A DNA stretch of 64,000 nt from an uncultured bacterium (GTDB lineage: Bacteria; Actinomycetota; Coriobacteriia; Coriobacteriales; Coriobacteriaceae), in contig CAJMPY010000010.1 of assembly GCA_905215385.1 (NCBI GenBank), forward strand, positions 1 through 64,000. The letters run 5' to 3'. Both the position numbers and the translations under genes were made by a program. Below, one piece after another: positions 1 through 8,911 of this stretch. The stretch's first letter is position 1. Each line of letters starts with the position of its first letter. Under the pieces are notes generated by a model. It saw only the letters and a list, made by a program, of their open reading frames with translations. It did not search any database and had not been told where the DNA came from.

Positions 1-28
1 AGCCACGCCAGCAGGTATAACACACTAC

Positions 29-69
29 ACTTTGCTTCGCAAAGTCGTGTGCCAAGGGGCAAGCCCCTT
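29..69. other. Paired small inverted repeats at the left edge, possibly oriT-like
   Basis: Two adjacent short palindromes are visible: ACTTTGC-ttc-GCAAAGT (29-45) and AAGGGG-caag-CCCCTT (54-69). Inference: this kind of clustered hairpin DNA is often seen around mobilisation or oriT regions of Firmicutes-type integrative elements, and the low-GC gene that follows fits that. No relaxase is present in the window to confirm it. Confidence 0.3.
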
Positions 70-79
70 TGGAAACCCC

Positions 80-136
80 GGACAACAAAACAGGCGGTAT
101 GCTGCCCTCTCCGGGAGCATACCGCCGTTTGTTGTC
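80..136 (+). terminator. Strong hairpin terminator of the gene left of the window
   Basis: An 11-bp perfect stem (GGCGGTATGCT at 93-103 with AGCATACCGCC at 115-125) is extended outward by GACAACAAA and TTTGTTGTC. The GTTTGTTG tail makes it a plausible intrinsic terminator for a gene lying to the left. Confidence 0.5.
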
Positions 137-185
137 AGCAGCCCGTTTCACGGTCTGCGTGTAGTTCCTTGTAAACTGACCTAAA

Positions 186-605
186 ATGAGGGCTAAACTA
201 CAAGAATCCGAATCTCTTTTGAACGATTTCTATAGCGTTGGTTTGATCTATCCAAAATATCGCTCTCTTATCCCCATGGCGTCAATTAGCGAATATTTCG
301 AAGCAGGCAGATGTTCGACGCTCGGTGAAGCTTATAACATCTTTGAAATGGAACGTAAATTAGGTACCATTATCGATAAGCTAGATATTGTCATCGATAA
401 GTTAGACGAGATTAGCTCTCAACAACGACTCGTTTACGAAGCCGTTGAAGCCTCGGATAAAACAATCCAAAATATGAGTCAAGCGGTTAACAGTCTTTCA
501 AATTCCGCTTATTCGATTCAACTAGACGCAGCATATGCCGCATCAAATACTCAAATCATTGCTAAAAACAGCGAGTATCAACGATTCCTAACAATGATTC
601 GATAA
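186..605 (+). CDS. Hypothetical protein of integrative-element type (139 aa)
   Basis: Small soluble protein of 139 residues with no signal peptide or membrane segment. The N-terminal third contains LIYPKYRSLIPMASI, and the middle (about residues 55-100) is a heptad-like helix rich in I, L, D and K, so a coiled coil is likely. Similar short proteins with a YPKYR...EYFEAGRC...AYN pattern are, as I recall, common as cargo of conjugative elements in gut Firmicutes; this is recognition by style only. Its AT-rich codons contrast with all genes to the right and suggest horizontal transfer. No clear Shine-Dalgarno precedes the ATG. Function unknown. Confidence 0.6.
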   Translation: MRAKLQESESLLNDFYSVGLIYPKYRSLIPMASISEYFEAGRCSTLGEAYNIFEMERKLGTIIDKLDIVIDKLDEISSQQRLVYEAVEASDKTIQNMSQAVNSLSNSAYSIQLDAAYAASNTQIIAKNSEYQRFLTMIR

Positions 606-672
606 GGCAACGAGCGCGTTGATCCGCCCCAAATACCTTATTAATCACAATGAAATAAATCGACTTAGAATA

Positions 673-694
673 GGGGCAACTTGTATGTTGCCCC
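673..694. terminator. Hairpin in the gene-poor stretch 606-911
   Basis: GGGGCAAC (673-680) pairs with GTTGCCCC (687-694) around a 6-nt loop, about 70 bp after the 139-aa gene. There is no long T-run, so termination is plausible but not certain. Apart from this and the coaX remnant at 745-910, I see nothing else in 606-911. Confidence 0.4.
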
Positions 695-744
695 CACCTC
701 TTAACTCAGTTGCAAATATATAAACAATCGAAATGTCAATAACG

Positions 745-910
745 CTACACTTTACGCCGTTGCGTATTCACGCGGTAGAGCTCCACCAGACCGCGGAGGG
801 TGAGCGCGGCGCCGGGAACAAGGCCATGGCGCAGCAGACCCGCCATCTCGCGTGCGGCGTCGCCGGTGATCACGATGGGCGCCAGCTCCTCCCCCACCGG
901 CGCCCTCACC
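745..910 (-). pseudogene. Orphan 3' end of a second, divergent coaX
   Basis: Read on the minus strand this segment encodes about 54 residues ending in a stop at 745-747. They include PIVITGD, then ALTLRGLVELYRVN and a basic tail RRKV. The intact neighbour ends with PIVITGD, ALTLRGLAELYRIN and RRV, so this is clearly a C-terminal type III pantothenate kinase fragment. The DNA differs at many positions, so it is a diverged homologue rather than a fresh duplication. It sits directly after the stop of the intact coaX, at the border with the low-GC segment. Most likely it is a scar of an integrative element that recombined at the coaX 3' end. Confidence 0.75.
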
Positions 911-911
911 T

Positions 912-1763
912 TTACACGCGGCGGGGCTTTTGGTTGATGCGGTAGAGCTCGGCGAGACCCCGCAGCGTCAGCGCGTCATCCACCGTCAGGGTATGGCCGA
1001 CAAGGGCCGCGAGTGCCTCGGCATCGTCGCCGGTGATGACGATGGGCACGCCACCCTCCCCCGCCGCCTTGGTCGCGCGCATCTCGGCGAGCACCATGTC
1101 GAGCATGCCGTCGATGCGGGCTACCTCGCCCAAAACCACACCCGAGCGCATGGCCTCGCGCGTGTTGCGTCCGATGACGTGCGTTGGCGCCGAGGGCTCA
1201 ACCTGGGGTAGGCGCGCTGCTGCCGCCGAAAGCGAACGGGCGCCGAGGGCCAGGCCTGGCGCGATAACGCCGCCCACAAAGGTACCGTGCGCGTCGATGA
1301 CCTCGATATTGGTCGTCGTGCCCAGGTCAATCACGATGCACGGCGAGCCGTAGACGGCGCGGGCCGCCACGGCATCGGCGATGCGGTCGGGGCCGATCTC
1401 GGCCGGATCGTCGTAGTGCACGGGTATGCCGGTCTTAAGTCCCGGCCCCACGGTGAGCACGCGCCCCGTGCAGGTGCGGGAAAGTGCCGCCTTCCACGGG
1501 CGCTCGAGCGCCGGGACTACACAGCTCAGCACGGCCGCGGCGGGTGCAAGCACCCCGGGCACACCTGCATCGGCGGCGAGCGCGCCCATGACCTGCACAA
1601 GTCGCATGCGCGCTTCGTCGGCCGTAATGCTCGACGGCGTCGTGATCTCGCATGTCGCAAGCGGACATTCCTGCGCCGCGGCCGAATCCTCTGCAAACAG
1701 GCCAAAGCGAATAAACGTGTTGCCCACGTCGACCGTCAATATATATGCGCACCCATTAAGCAT
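912..1763 (-). CDS. coaX: Type III pantothenate kinase
   Basis: Cytoplasmic enzyme (about 283 aa) phosphorylating pantothenate, the first step of CoA synthesis. It has the ASKHA fold: TVDVGNTFIRFGLF near the N-terminus is the phosphate-binding P-loop-like motif, GPDRIADAVAA and VIDLGTTTNIEVID follow in the usual order, and GGVIAPG is the third conserved block. The frame opens 16 codons earlier, but the ATG at 1763 is preceded by AAAGGAG at good spacing and gives the usual family length. It is divergent from the OPT transporter gene. Its last codons abut the orphan coaX fragment at 745-910, so the present 3' end may have been supplied by recombination. Confidence 0.92.
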   Translation of the reverse strand: MLNGCAYILTVDVGNTFIRFGLFAEDSAAAQECPLATCEITTPSSITADEARMRLVQVMGALAADAGVPGVLAPAAAVLSCVVPALERPWKAALSRTCTGRVLTVGPGLKTGIPVHYDDPAEIGPDRIADAVAARAVYGSPCIVIDLGTTTNIEVIDAHGTFVGGVIAPGLALGARSLSAAAARLPQVEPSAPTHVIGRNTREAMRSGVVLGEVARIDGMLDMVLAEMRATKAAGEGGVPIVITGDDAEALAALVGHTLTVDDALTLRGLAELYRINQKPRRV

Positions 1764-1841
1764 CGTCGGCGCTCCTTTCGTCTGCCCAGCAGTATATCCC
1801 CGCAACTCCATCCGGCAAGCAGGGGCAGCTAAAAGACGCCC

Positions 1842-1871
1842 CTCCCAAATGGGCTGCCTTGCGGCTATACT
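1842..1871 (+). promoter_or_regulatory. Probable promoter of the OPT transporter with a recurring upstream motif
   Basis: A TATACT -10 box (1866-1871) is preceded by CTCCCAAATGGGCTG (1842-1856). A very similar arrangement (ATCCCAAATGAGCTG followed by TATACT) precedes the methionine aminopeptidase gene at 36205-36239. No good -35 box is visible in either, so the CCCAAATGNGCTG motif may replace or overlap it. Confidence 0.4.
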
Positions 1872-1981
1872 GGTGCGCGGTCGTTTGCGAGCTCACGCGG
1901 CGGCCCTTGGTAACCCGACTTCCCGCGCCGTATCCGTAGCGGCGCTCCCGGGGGAAGCGGATATACGCAAAGGAGTTCTAT

Positions 1982-3685
1982 ATGAGCAATCCCTCGAACC
2001 GCGCTTCGATGCGCGGGCAACTCACGCTGCGCGGCGTCGTCATCGGCGTCCTTGGCTGCGTGATCATCACGGCAAGCTCGGCCTACACGGCCCTCAAGAT
2101 GGGTGCACTCCCCTGGCCGATTATTTTCGCTGCCGTCATCTCGCTGTTCTTCCTGAAGCTCATGGGCAACGCCAGCCTCAACGAGGCCAACGTCACCCAC
2201 ACCATCATGTCCGCGGGCGCCATGGTCGCCGGCGGCCTGGCGTTTACCATCCCGGGCGCCTGGATGCTGGGCTATGCCGACCAGATCAGCTGGCTCGACA
2301 TGTTTATCGTGGCACTCGCCGGCACGATCTTGGGCCTGCTGGCAACGGCGCTCATCCACCGCCACTTTATCGTGGACGCCGCGCTGGAGTTTCCCACCGG
2401 CAATGCCGCAGCTCAGACACTGCGCGCCACCGAGGCCGGCGGCAAGACCGGCAAGCAGCTCTTTGGCTCCATGGCCATCGCAGGCATCTACAGCGTGCTT
2501 CGCGACGCTCTGGGCGTGGTGCCCAGCATGCTGTGCACGCTCAATATCCCCGGCGTGACCTTTGCCATCTATAACTCGCCCATGCTGCTCTCCATCGGCT
2601 TTTTGGTTGGCTTCGCCCCGGTTGCCTTCTGGTTTGCCGGCGCGCTGCTAGGTAACTTTGGCATCATCGTGGGCGGCACCGCTGCGGGTCTATTCGACGT
2701 CGTAACCGCGCAGGGTATCGTCAAGTCCCTGGGTATGGGCCTTATGATGGGCTTTGGCGTCGCCGTCGTCCTCAAGGACATCCTGCCGCAGGTCGCCGGT
2801 ATCGTCCGTGGCCTCGCCGCCGACAGCTCCACCGACACCGACGAGCAGTCGCTCATCTCGGGCTCCCTTAAGCTCGACGCCGGCATCATCGGCCTGGGTA
2901 CTGCCGCCATCGCCGTGATCGTCGCCATCGCGCTCGACCTCGGCCCCGTCCCGGCCGTCATCGTCACGCTGTTCACCTTTGTCACCACCATCATGAGCGC
3001 GCAGAGCTGCGGCCAGACGGGCATCGACCCCATGGAGATCTTCGGCCTCATCGTCATGCTCATCGTGGCTGCCTTCGCACAGATCGCCCAGGTCAAGCTG
3101 TTCTTTATCGCCGGCATCGTGGCCGTGGCATGCGGCCTTGCGGGCGACGTCATGAACGACTTTAAGGCCGGCGCCGTGCTGGGCACCAATCCGCGTGCGC
3201 AGTGGATCGGCCAGGCCATCGGCGGCATCGTGGGCGCCCTGGTCGCCGCTGCCGTCATGGTCGCGCTCGTCACCGCCTATGGTCCGGATGCTTTCGGCCC
3301 CGACAAGAGCTTCGTTGCCGCGCAGGCAAGCGTCGTCGCCACCATGGTCTCGGGCATCCCGAGCGTGCCGTGGTTCGCAGGCGGCTTTATCGCCGGCATC
3401 GTCATGTACTGGCTCGGCATTCCGGCCATGATGATCGGCCTGGGCGTGTACCTGCCGTTCTACATGTCGCTCACGGCATTCCTGGGCTCCTGCGTCAAGC
3501 TCGCCTACGACAAGCGGTCCGCCCACCGCGACGCCACCGCTGGTCTTTCTGACGAGGAGAGGGCTGCCAAGGACGCCGCCTTCCAGGAACAGGGCCTGGT
3601 TGTCGCCAGCGGCCTGCTCGGCGGCGAGTCCATCGTCGGCGTTATCCTGGCGTTTGTCTCCGTGGGCTTAAGCCTGCTGGGCTAA
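1982..3685 (+). CDS. OPT-family oligopeptide transporter
   Basis: Polytopic membrane protein (567 aa) of the OPT family, proton-coupled uptake of oligopeptides or metal chelates. The N-terminal block LTLRGVVIGVLGCVIITASSA followed by YTALKMGALPWPIIFAA is the characteristic first OPT motif, and NEANVTHTIMSAG matches the second conserved segment. About 14 hydrophobic segments run through to the C-terminus; a hydrophilic stretch around residues 280-295 (DSSTDTDEQS) is a cytoplasmic loop. The length is at the short end for prokaryotic OPT proteins. AAGGAG lies 7 bases before the ATG. It is a single gene closed by a strong terminator. Substrate cannot be told from sequence. Confidence 0.88.
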   Translation: MSNPSNRASMRGQLTLRGVVIGVLGCVIITASSAYTALKMGALPWPIIFAAVISLFFLKLMGNASLNEANVTHTIMSAGAMVAGGLAFTIPGAWMLGYADQISWLDMFIVALAGTILGLLATALIHRHFIVDAALEFPTGNAAAQTLRATEAGGKTGKQLFGSMAIAGIYSVLRDALGVVPSMLCTLNIPGVTFAIYNSPMLLSIGFLVGFAPVAFWFAGALLGNFGIIVGGTAAGLFDVVTAQGIVKSLGMGLMMGFGVAVVLKDILPQVAGIVRGLAADSSTDTDEQSLISGSLKLDAGIIGLGTAAIAVIVAIALDLGPVPAVIVTLFTFVTTIMSAQSCGQTGIDPMEIFGLIVMLIVAAFAQIAQVKLFFIAGIVAVACGLAGDVMNDFKAGAVLGTNPRAQWIGQAIGGIVGALVAAAVMVALVTAYGPDAFGPDKSFVAAQASVVATMVSGIPSVPWFAGGFIAGIVMYWLGIPAMMIGLGVYLPFYMSLTAFLGSCVKLAYDKRSAHRDATAGLSDEERAAKDAAFQEQGLVVASGLLGGESIVGVILAFVSVGLSLLG

Positions 3686-3726
3686 GCTGAGCAGCTGCTC
3701 GACAGCAACCATATTGTCTACGATTT

Positions 3727-3766
3727 GCCCGGTCGGTAGCTTTCGCGGCTACCGACCGGGCTTTTT
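3727..3766 (+). terminator. Intrinsic terminator of the OPT transporter gene
   Basis: A 13-14 bp perfect stem (GCCCGGTCGGTAG with CTACCGACCGGGC) around CTTTCGCGG is followed by CTTTTTG on the plus strand. Confidence 0.9.
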
Positions 3767-3775
3767 GATACCAAC

Positions 3776-3817
3776 GCAAAGAAAGGCCGGCGCGCTGCGT
3801 ATGACAGCGCGCCGGCC
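3776..3817 (-). terminator. Intrinsic terminator of the surface-protein gene
   Basis: GGCCGGCGCGCT (3785-3796) pairs perfectly with AGCGCGCCGGCC (3806-3817). Read on the minus strand it is followed by TTTCTTTG, and it lies about 70 bp past the stop of the 1169-aa gene. Confidence 0.85.
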
Positions 3818-3886
3818 TTATCGGTTTAGCTATCGAAGCGTTCCTGCTATGAACCGAAGTTCGTTGCAGAATCTACGCTCGAAACG

Positions 3887-6800
3887 CTACATCTGCTTGC
3901 GGCGACGATCGCCCAGCGTCACACCCGCAGCCACGAGTGTAATACCGCCGATAACGAAGACCTCGCCCGCAAGCGCAGAGTCATCACCGGTCTGGGCGAG
4001 CGCGGCAGGCGCGGCCTGTTTCTTGGCAACGGGGGCCTTTGCAGCAGTCTGCGCAACCTGAGGCTTGGCCTGCGGCTCAGCCTTGGGATGATACTTGTCG
4101 TACTCGGCCTGCGCGGCAGCCAGGGCATCCTTGGCATCGCCAAGCTCGGCAAGCGCGGCGGCATAGGCGTCGTTGGCATCGGACAGCTTGGCATCGGCAT
4201 CGCTCAGAGCAGCCTTGAGGCCAGCGGCGGCATCGACGGCGGCCTTATAGCGAGCGTAGGCAGCGTTCAACTTGACCAGCTTCTCGTTGCCCGTCGTGCC
4301 CGCGGCAAGGGATGCCTTGTGGTCGACAGCCTCAAGATCGGCCTTGAGTGCCTCGTCGTTGGCAAGCTCGGCCTTGGTCTTGACGATCTCGAGGTTCGCA
4401 TCGACGACGGCTTCGTTGGCGGCCTCGAGCTGCTTCTGGGCATCGGCGACACCGGCGACGGCAGCGTCATAGGCGGCCTTGGCGTCGTCGACCACCTTCT
4501 GAGCGCCGGCGAAGCGCTCGAAGGCCTTGTGTGCGGTGGCAAGCTCGCCCTCGGCGGCCTTAGCCTTCTCCTGTGCGTCGGACAGGGCCTGCGTCTTGGC
4601 GGCAACTGCCTGCTTGGCGTCCGAAAGAGCGGTCGCGGCGTGCGCATCTGCGGCCTGAGCCTTGTCAACGTCAGCCTGGGCAGTGTCGTCGGCCTTCTTG
4701 GCCTCGCCTAGCGTGCCCTGCTTGTTCGCAAGGTCCGTATTGGCGGCATCGCGCTTGGCGGTAAGGTCCTTGACCGAAGCAGTGGCGTTGTCATACGCCT
4801 CATTGGCCTGATCGGACTTTGCCTTGGCGGCATCGCGGGCGCTGCGAGCCTTCGCCTTGTGAGCAGCGGCATCGGCTGCCTTCGTCTTGCTGTCAGCAAG
4901 CGCGGCGTTTGCCTTATCGAGAGCTGCCTGGGCAGTAGCGGCCTTGCTCTTGGCGGCATCGAGGTTCTGCTTGAGGGACTCGATGTCGATTCCGCCGAGT
5001 GCGTCCTTCGCGGCGTCGTATGCCGTCTTCGCGGCGGCGGTGTCGGACTTAGCCTTCTCGTACTCACCCTTGGCGGTGTTCATGTTCACATCTGCTGCGG
5101 TGAAAGCGTCCTGGGCGGCATCCTGCCCGTTTACAGCTGCGAAGTAAGCTTTCCTAGTAGTTCCAAAGTTCTTCTGCGCCTCGGCGAGCTTGCCCTGAAG
5201 CTCCTTGAGCTGCGCCTTCTGCGCCTGCGTGCCGCCAGCGTTATAGGCAGAGTCGATGTAGTCGTTCACGAGCTTCTTGAACTCGGAGACAGTGAAATCA
5301 GCCTGAGTATCATCAGCGCTGTAATCGAATACGGTTACCTCGGAATCGGTGTTCTTACCGCTACCGGTCGCGATACCGATAGCCACCGTAGCGGAATCGA
5401 TAATGTTGAGATAGTGCCCGCAGGTGTCTCCTCTTTGATTGCCATTCTTATCTTTTGTACCGTGATACACATCGTAATAGTTTTGGTAGATATAGTACGA
5501 ATCATAGCGATGAGCCATGAGATCTTTGCCGGCCTCGCTATCCACACCGTACTTTTTAATCCAATTCTCGTAATTAACCTTCTCCTGAGTGTAGAGGCCG
5601 GTATAGGGCCATCCGAGAGTGTCCTCAGTCTCGCCGCCGGTATATGCGCCGCCGCCGCCAGCAAGGTTTTCCCCATTGTCGAAGTAACAGTCCGAGTGTC
5701 CCCAGATGTTCGATGAATATGATGCATTAAGGGCGGCTGCCACAGTCATGCGGAGGCTGACGCTGAGCGCCGACTGACCGTTCGCCTTGCGGAGGTTGTT
5801 CTGGGTGTCGAGATATGTCAGGGCGTTGCGCATCTGCTCCAAGGAAAGCGGGTTGGTGTCGCGAGACATGTCCTGATCGACGTACTGGTCATACCATTCG
5901 GCCTTGTCAGCGGCACCGGTCAGCATCGATACGGCGTCCTGGGCGTTCTTTTTCTGCGTGGCTGTGAACTGGCTGCCGTCGCTAATATAGTTCATGAAGC
6001 CGAGTATACCTTGGCTGATGACTTCCTGGTCAACGGTCATGTTGGACTTGAGGTCAGCAATCTGCTGCTCAAGAGCCTCAACCTGGACATTAGCAGCGTC
6101 ATAAGCCTTTTCCGCGGCGTTCGAAGCAGCGCAGGCTGCCTCCCACTCGCTGCGCTTCTGCTTGCGAACTTCGACAAGCTTATCGTACTCCGCCTTCTTG
6201 TCGGCCTCGGTCTGCTGGGCCTGCTCGTATGCCGTCTTCGCGGCGTCACGCTTACTGGCCGCGTCCTTGTACTCCTTGTTTGCCGCATCGTATGCAGACT
6301 GGGCAGATGCCACAGCAGCGTTGGCGGCGTTGGCCTTCTCCTGCGCGGCAGCGACGGCAGCCTGGGCGGCCTGCAGATTTGTCTGTGCGGTGGCGTCGGC
6401 ATCCGTCGCGACATTGAGCTCCGCCTGCGCGGTCTTGAGCTCACCAGCAGCAGCTTTCTTGGCGGCCTCAAGCGCACTCAGGTCAACACCCGTACCCGAG
6501 ACGGCAGCATCGAGCGCGGCCTGCGCCTGGTCGAACTTCTGCTGGGCGTTATCGCGCGCGGTGGTTGCGGCTGCGAGAGCAGCGGCAGTCTCCTGCTTCT
6601 TGGCCTGGGCAGTCGTCAAAGCTGCCTCGGTATTCTGCTTTTCCTGCTGGGCGCTGGCCTCGGCAGCCTTGGCCTGGTCCAGATTGTCCTGTGCAGTAGT
6701 AACGGCCTTATTGGCGTCATCGAGCTTTGCCTGCGCGTCCTCGACGGCCTTCTTGGCGGCCTCGTACTCGTCCATACCCATGGCCTCGAGCTTGGCCTGG

Positions 6801-7396
6801 GCATCATCGAGGGCCTTCTTGGCCTCATCCTGCTTTGCCTTGGCGTCCTTGAGCGCCTGGGTCTTATCCTCGACACTCTTGTTGGCCTGTTCGAGCTGAT
6901 CGTTCAGGTTGCCCAGCTTCTTCTGCTGCTGCTCAGTCTTTTCGACGGCTGCCTTAAGCTCGTCGATCTTCTCCTGAAGCGCGGCTACCTCGGCCTCGTT
7001 CTGCTCGGCGGCGTTATCGGTCACGGCCTGCGAGGCCTGATTCTTTTGCTGCTGCGCTTGCTTTTGAGACTGGCCCGCCGCGTCGGCCTTCTTCTGGGCG
7101 GCATCGTAGGCGGCCTGAGCGTCCTTGAGCTGCTTTGCCGACTCCTCGGCCAGCTGGGCAGCCGTCTTTACGACCGCTTGGTTACCGGCGGCAACGGTGT
7201 TCTCTACAGAACTACCCCCCCCCTGAACAGAATCGCCGTTACCGGTTGACGGTGCGGCGATTGCCGCCAGCGGCGACATGAGCGGCTGAGCAATGAGGCC
7301 CGCCGTCAAAACGGTTGCGACGGCGCGGTTAGCAACGCCCTTGACGTTGACGGCCTTGGCCCGAGGCTCAAAGTGCTGTGGACTGTAGTTTGCCAT
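3887..7396 (-). CDS. Wall-anchored CAP-domain protein with two long coiled-coil arms
   Basis: Large exported protein (1169 aa). Residues 1-47 are a signal peptide (basic start, hydrophobic VLTAGLIAQPLMSPLAAIA, cut after AA). Residues about 60-450 are an Ala/Lys/Gln/Glu-rich coiled coil. About 505-665 is a CAP/SCP-type domain: MRNALTYLD, then WGHSDCYFDNGENLAG and GHYLNIIDS match the usual CAP order. A second coiled coil covers about 725-1090. The C-terminus has LAQTGDDS (about residue 1133), a hydrophobic segment and RRRKQM, a sortase signal with LAQTG instead of LPXTG. A GGGAG-type ribosome site precedes the ATG. The two arms could fold back and display the CAP head. Adhesin or host-interaction role is inference. 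Confidence 0.85.
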   Translation of the reverse strand: MANYSPQHFEPRAKAVNVKGVANRAVATVLTAGLIAQPLMSPLAAIAAPSTGNGDSVQGGGSSVENTVAAGNQAVVKTAAQLAEESAKQLKDAQAAYDAAQKKADAAGQSQKQAQQQKNQASQAVTDNAAEQNEAEVAALQEKIDELKAAVEKTEQQQKKLGNLNDQLEQANKSVEDKTQALKDAKAKQDEAKKALDDAQAKLEAMGMDEYEAAKKAVEDAQAKLDDANKAVTTAQDNLDQAKAAEASAQQEKQNTEAALTTAQAKKQETAAALAAATTARDNAQQKFDQAQAALDAAVSGTGVDLSALEAAKKAAAGELKTAQAELNVATDADATAQTNLQAAQAAVAAAQEKANAANAAVASAQSAYDAANKEYKDAASKRDAAKTAYEQAQQTEADKKAEYDKLVEVRKQKRSEWEAACAASNAAEKAYDAANVQVEALEQQIADLKSNMTVDQEVISQGILGFMNYISDGSQFTATQKKNAQDAVSMLTGAADKAEWYDQYVDQDMSRDTNPLSLEQMRNALTYLDTQNNLRKANGQSALSVSLRMTVAAALNASYSSNIWGHSDCYFDNGENLAGGGGAYTGGETEDTLGWPYTGLYTQEKVNYENWIKKYGVDSEAGKDLMAHRYDSYYIYQNYYDVYHGTKDKNGNQRGDTCGHYLNIIDSATVAIGIATGSGKNTDSEVTVFDYSADDTQADFTVSEFKKLVNDYIDSAYNAGGTQAQKAQLKELQGKLAEAQKNFGTTRKAYFAAVNGQDAAQDAFTAADVNMNTAKGEYEKAKSDTAAAKTAYDAAKDALGGIDIESLKQNLDAAKSKAATAQAALDKANAALADSKTKAADAAAHKAKARSARDAAKAKSDQANEAYDNATASVKDLTAKRDAANTDLANKQGTLGEAKKADDTAQADVDKAQAADAHAATALSDAKQAVAAKTQALSDAQEKAKAAEGELATAHKAFERFAGAQKVVDDAKAAYDAAVAGVADAQKQLEAANEAVVDANLEIVKTKAELANDEALKADLEAVDHKASLAAGTTGNEKLVKLNAAYARYKAAVDAAAGLKAALSDADAKLSDANDAYAAALAELGDAKDALAAAQAEYDKYHPKAEPQAKPQVAQTAAKAPVAKKQAAPAALAQTGDDSALAGEVFVIGGITLVAAGVTLGDRRRKQM

Positions 7397-7703
7397 GGCT
7401 TTCTCCCTTTGACACGGATGTATCCATACGCTTCAAAATGTAGGAGCTGATTTTTGAATTCTGTTGCGCAACATTGGTCACCAGCGGATTTTTTGAAATT
7501 CGCGCTCTCGTGCTTCACAATTTCGTCACATATGTAGGAGCTGGCGCATCATATTCTTGCGGGATCGAATTGAGCCTGTGATTTGCATTTGCTCCCGCGT
7601 CATCCGCCCTATCGGATTCCGCATCCAACAGACACCCCGCCCGCCACGGTGTAGAGTAAGGGCGACGGGCGGGATACGCGGCCCTTGCCAAAACGAGGTG
7701 GAC
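7397..7703. other. Divergent promoter region with a 12-bp direct repeat
   Basis: This 307-bp gap separates the surface-protein gene and the DUF389 gene. ATGTAGGAGCTG occurs twice in the same orientation (7438-7449 and 7532-7543), 94 bp apart, both inside the likely 5' leader of the surface protein. They could be regulator sites. I see no convincing -35/-10 pair and no known riboswitch. Confidence 0.4.
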
Positions 7704-8843
7704 ATGGAACTCGATAAACAACAGATCAAGCGGCTGCGCGAACGCCATCACCGGCGCCACGGCATCCGCCCTGCCCATAGTGAGGCCATGGAGAACGCCA
7801 CCCGCTTCCTAAAGCGCGCATTCAACATTCGCGAGGGACGCGCGCCCTATCACGTGATCCGCAAGCGTTTTGTAAACGGGGCGCGTCTGACCGGCTCCCA
7901 CCTATGCATCCTCATCATCGCCATGTTGATCGCGAGCATCGGCCTCGATATCGATTCGGACATCGCCATCGTGGGCGCCATGCTCATCTGCCCGCTCATG
8001 GGCTCGGTTCTTGCCATGGCATACGGCATTGCCACGCTCGACCGCGAGATTACCGTCGAAGCCGTCGCCAGCCTTGCGCTGCAAATGCCCTTTTGCCTGG
8101 TCACATCCACGTTGTACTTTAAGCTCTCGCCCCTTGGCACCACCACGGCCGCCATTATCGACAATTCGACACCGACTGTCTGGGACCTCGCTGTCGCGCT
8201 CGCCGGCGGCTTTGCAGGCGGCCTGGGCAACTCGCGCGACCAGGAACCCGCCACGCTCATCGCCGGTGTGGCCGTGGCGACCGCGCTCATGCCACCCCTG
8301 TGCGCGGCGGGCTACGGCATCGCCATCGCAAGCGGGTCGCTGTTTCTCTCGGCGCTTTACGAGTTTGGCATCAACGTGGTCTTTATCGCACTGGCTGCCG
8401 AAGCCGTACTACTTCTATTGCGTGTGCCGCTCAAGCGCGACCTCAACGGCGACGGTATTGTGACTGCTGAGGAAAATGCCGAGGTCGACGAGCTGTCACG
8501 CAAGGTGCGCCGCCGCATTATTGTGGGCACGGTGATCTTTGCCATCCCCTGCATCGTTATGACCGCGGGGTCTATTGGCTCGGCGCAGGTCGGCGTGCAG
8601 GACGGCTATGGTGTCACCGAAACTACGCGCGAGCTTGCCGCGGTACTGCCGGGCTTTAAGGATTACACCGTCGCCGTCGAGACCTCGGCCACCGAAGGCG
8701 GGGAGGAGGGCCTCGTCGAGCGCGAGGTTGTCGCCCATGTGACGACAAGCGAGACACTTGGGGCGCACGACCGTCGTGTTGCCCGCAAGCTCATCGACCT
8801 CAATGTGCCCGAACTCGATCGCGTGGAGTTCGATGTGAAGTGA
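7704..8843 (+). CDS. DUF389 (TIGR00341-like) membrane protein
   Basis: Integral membrane protein of 379 residues. A basic N-terminal region (KQQIKRLRERHHRRH) precedes about six hydrophobic segments between residues 70 and 230. Conserved DUF389 features are visible: IVGAMLICPLMGS, then DQEPATLIAGVAVATALMPPLCAAGYG. The C-terminal 130 residues are soluble and include an EF-hand-like loop DLNGDGIVTAEE. The frame opens 49 codons earlier, but the ATG at 7704 has GAGGTG at good spacing and starts the family's usual N-terminus. The biochemical function of DUF389 proteins is not settled; a transport role is only inference. Confidence 0.82.
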   Translation: MELDKQQIKRLRERHHRRHGIRPAHSEAMENATRFLKRAFNIREGRAPYHVIRKRFVNGARLTGSHLCILIIAMLIASIGLDIDSDIAIVGAMLICPLMGSVLAMAYGIATLDREITVEAVASLALQMPFCLVTSTLYFKLSPLGTTTAAIIDNSTPTVWDLAVALAGGFAGGLGNSRDQEPATLIAGVAVATALMPPLCAAGYGIAIASGSLFLSALYEFGINVVFIALAAEAVLLLLRVPLKRDLNGDGIVTAEENAEVDELSRKVRRRIIVGTVIFAIPCIVMTAGSIGSAQVGVQDGYGVTETTRELAAVLPGFKDYTVAVETSATEGGEEGLVEREVVAHVTTSETLGAHDRRVARKLIDLNVPELDRVEFDVK

Positions 8844-8911
8844 TGCGGGATGTGAGATGGATGCGCGCACAGGCGCGAGTCGGAACGAAGCGCAGACGCG
8901 ACGCAGGCCGC

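Noticed and set aside
733..945. 70-codon plus-strand frame
   Set aside because: It is the antisense shadow of the coaX remnant and of the coaX 3' end.
3887..7396. SMC-like or tropomyosin-like chromosomal protein
   Set aside because: The Ala-rich coiled coils are similar in look, but there is a signal peptide, a CAP domain and a sortase anchor and no ATPase motif.
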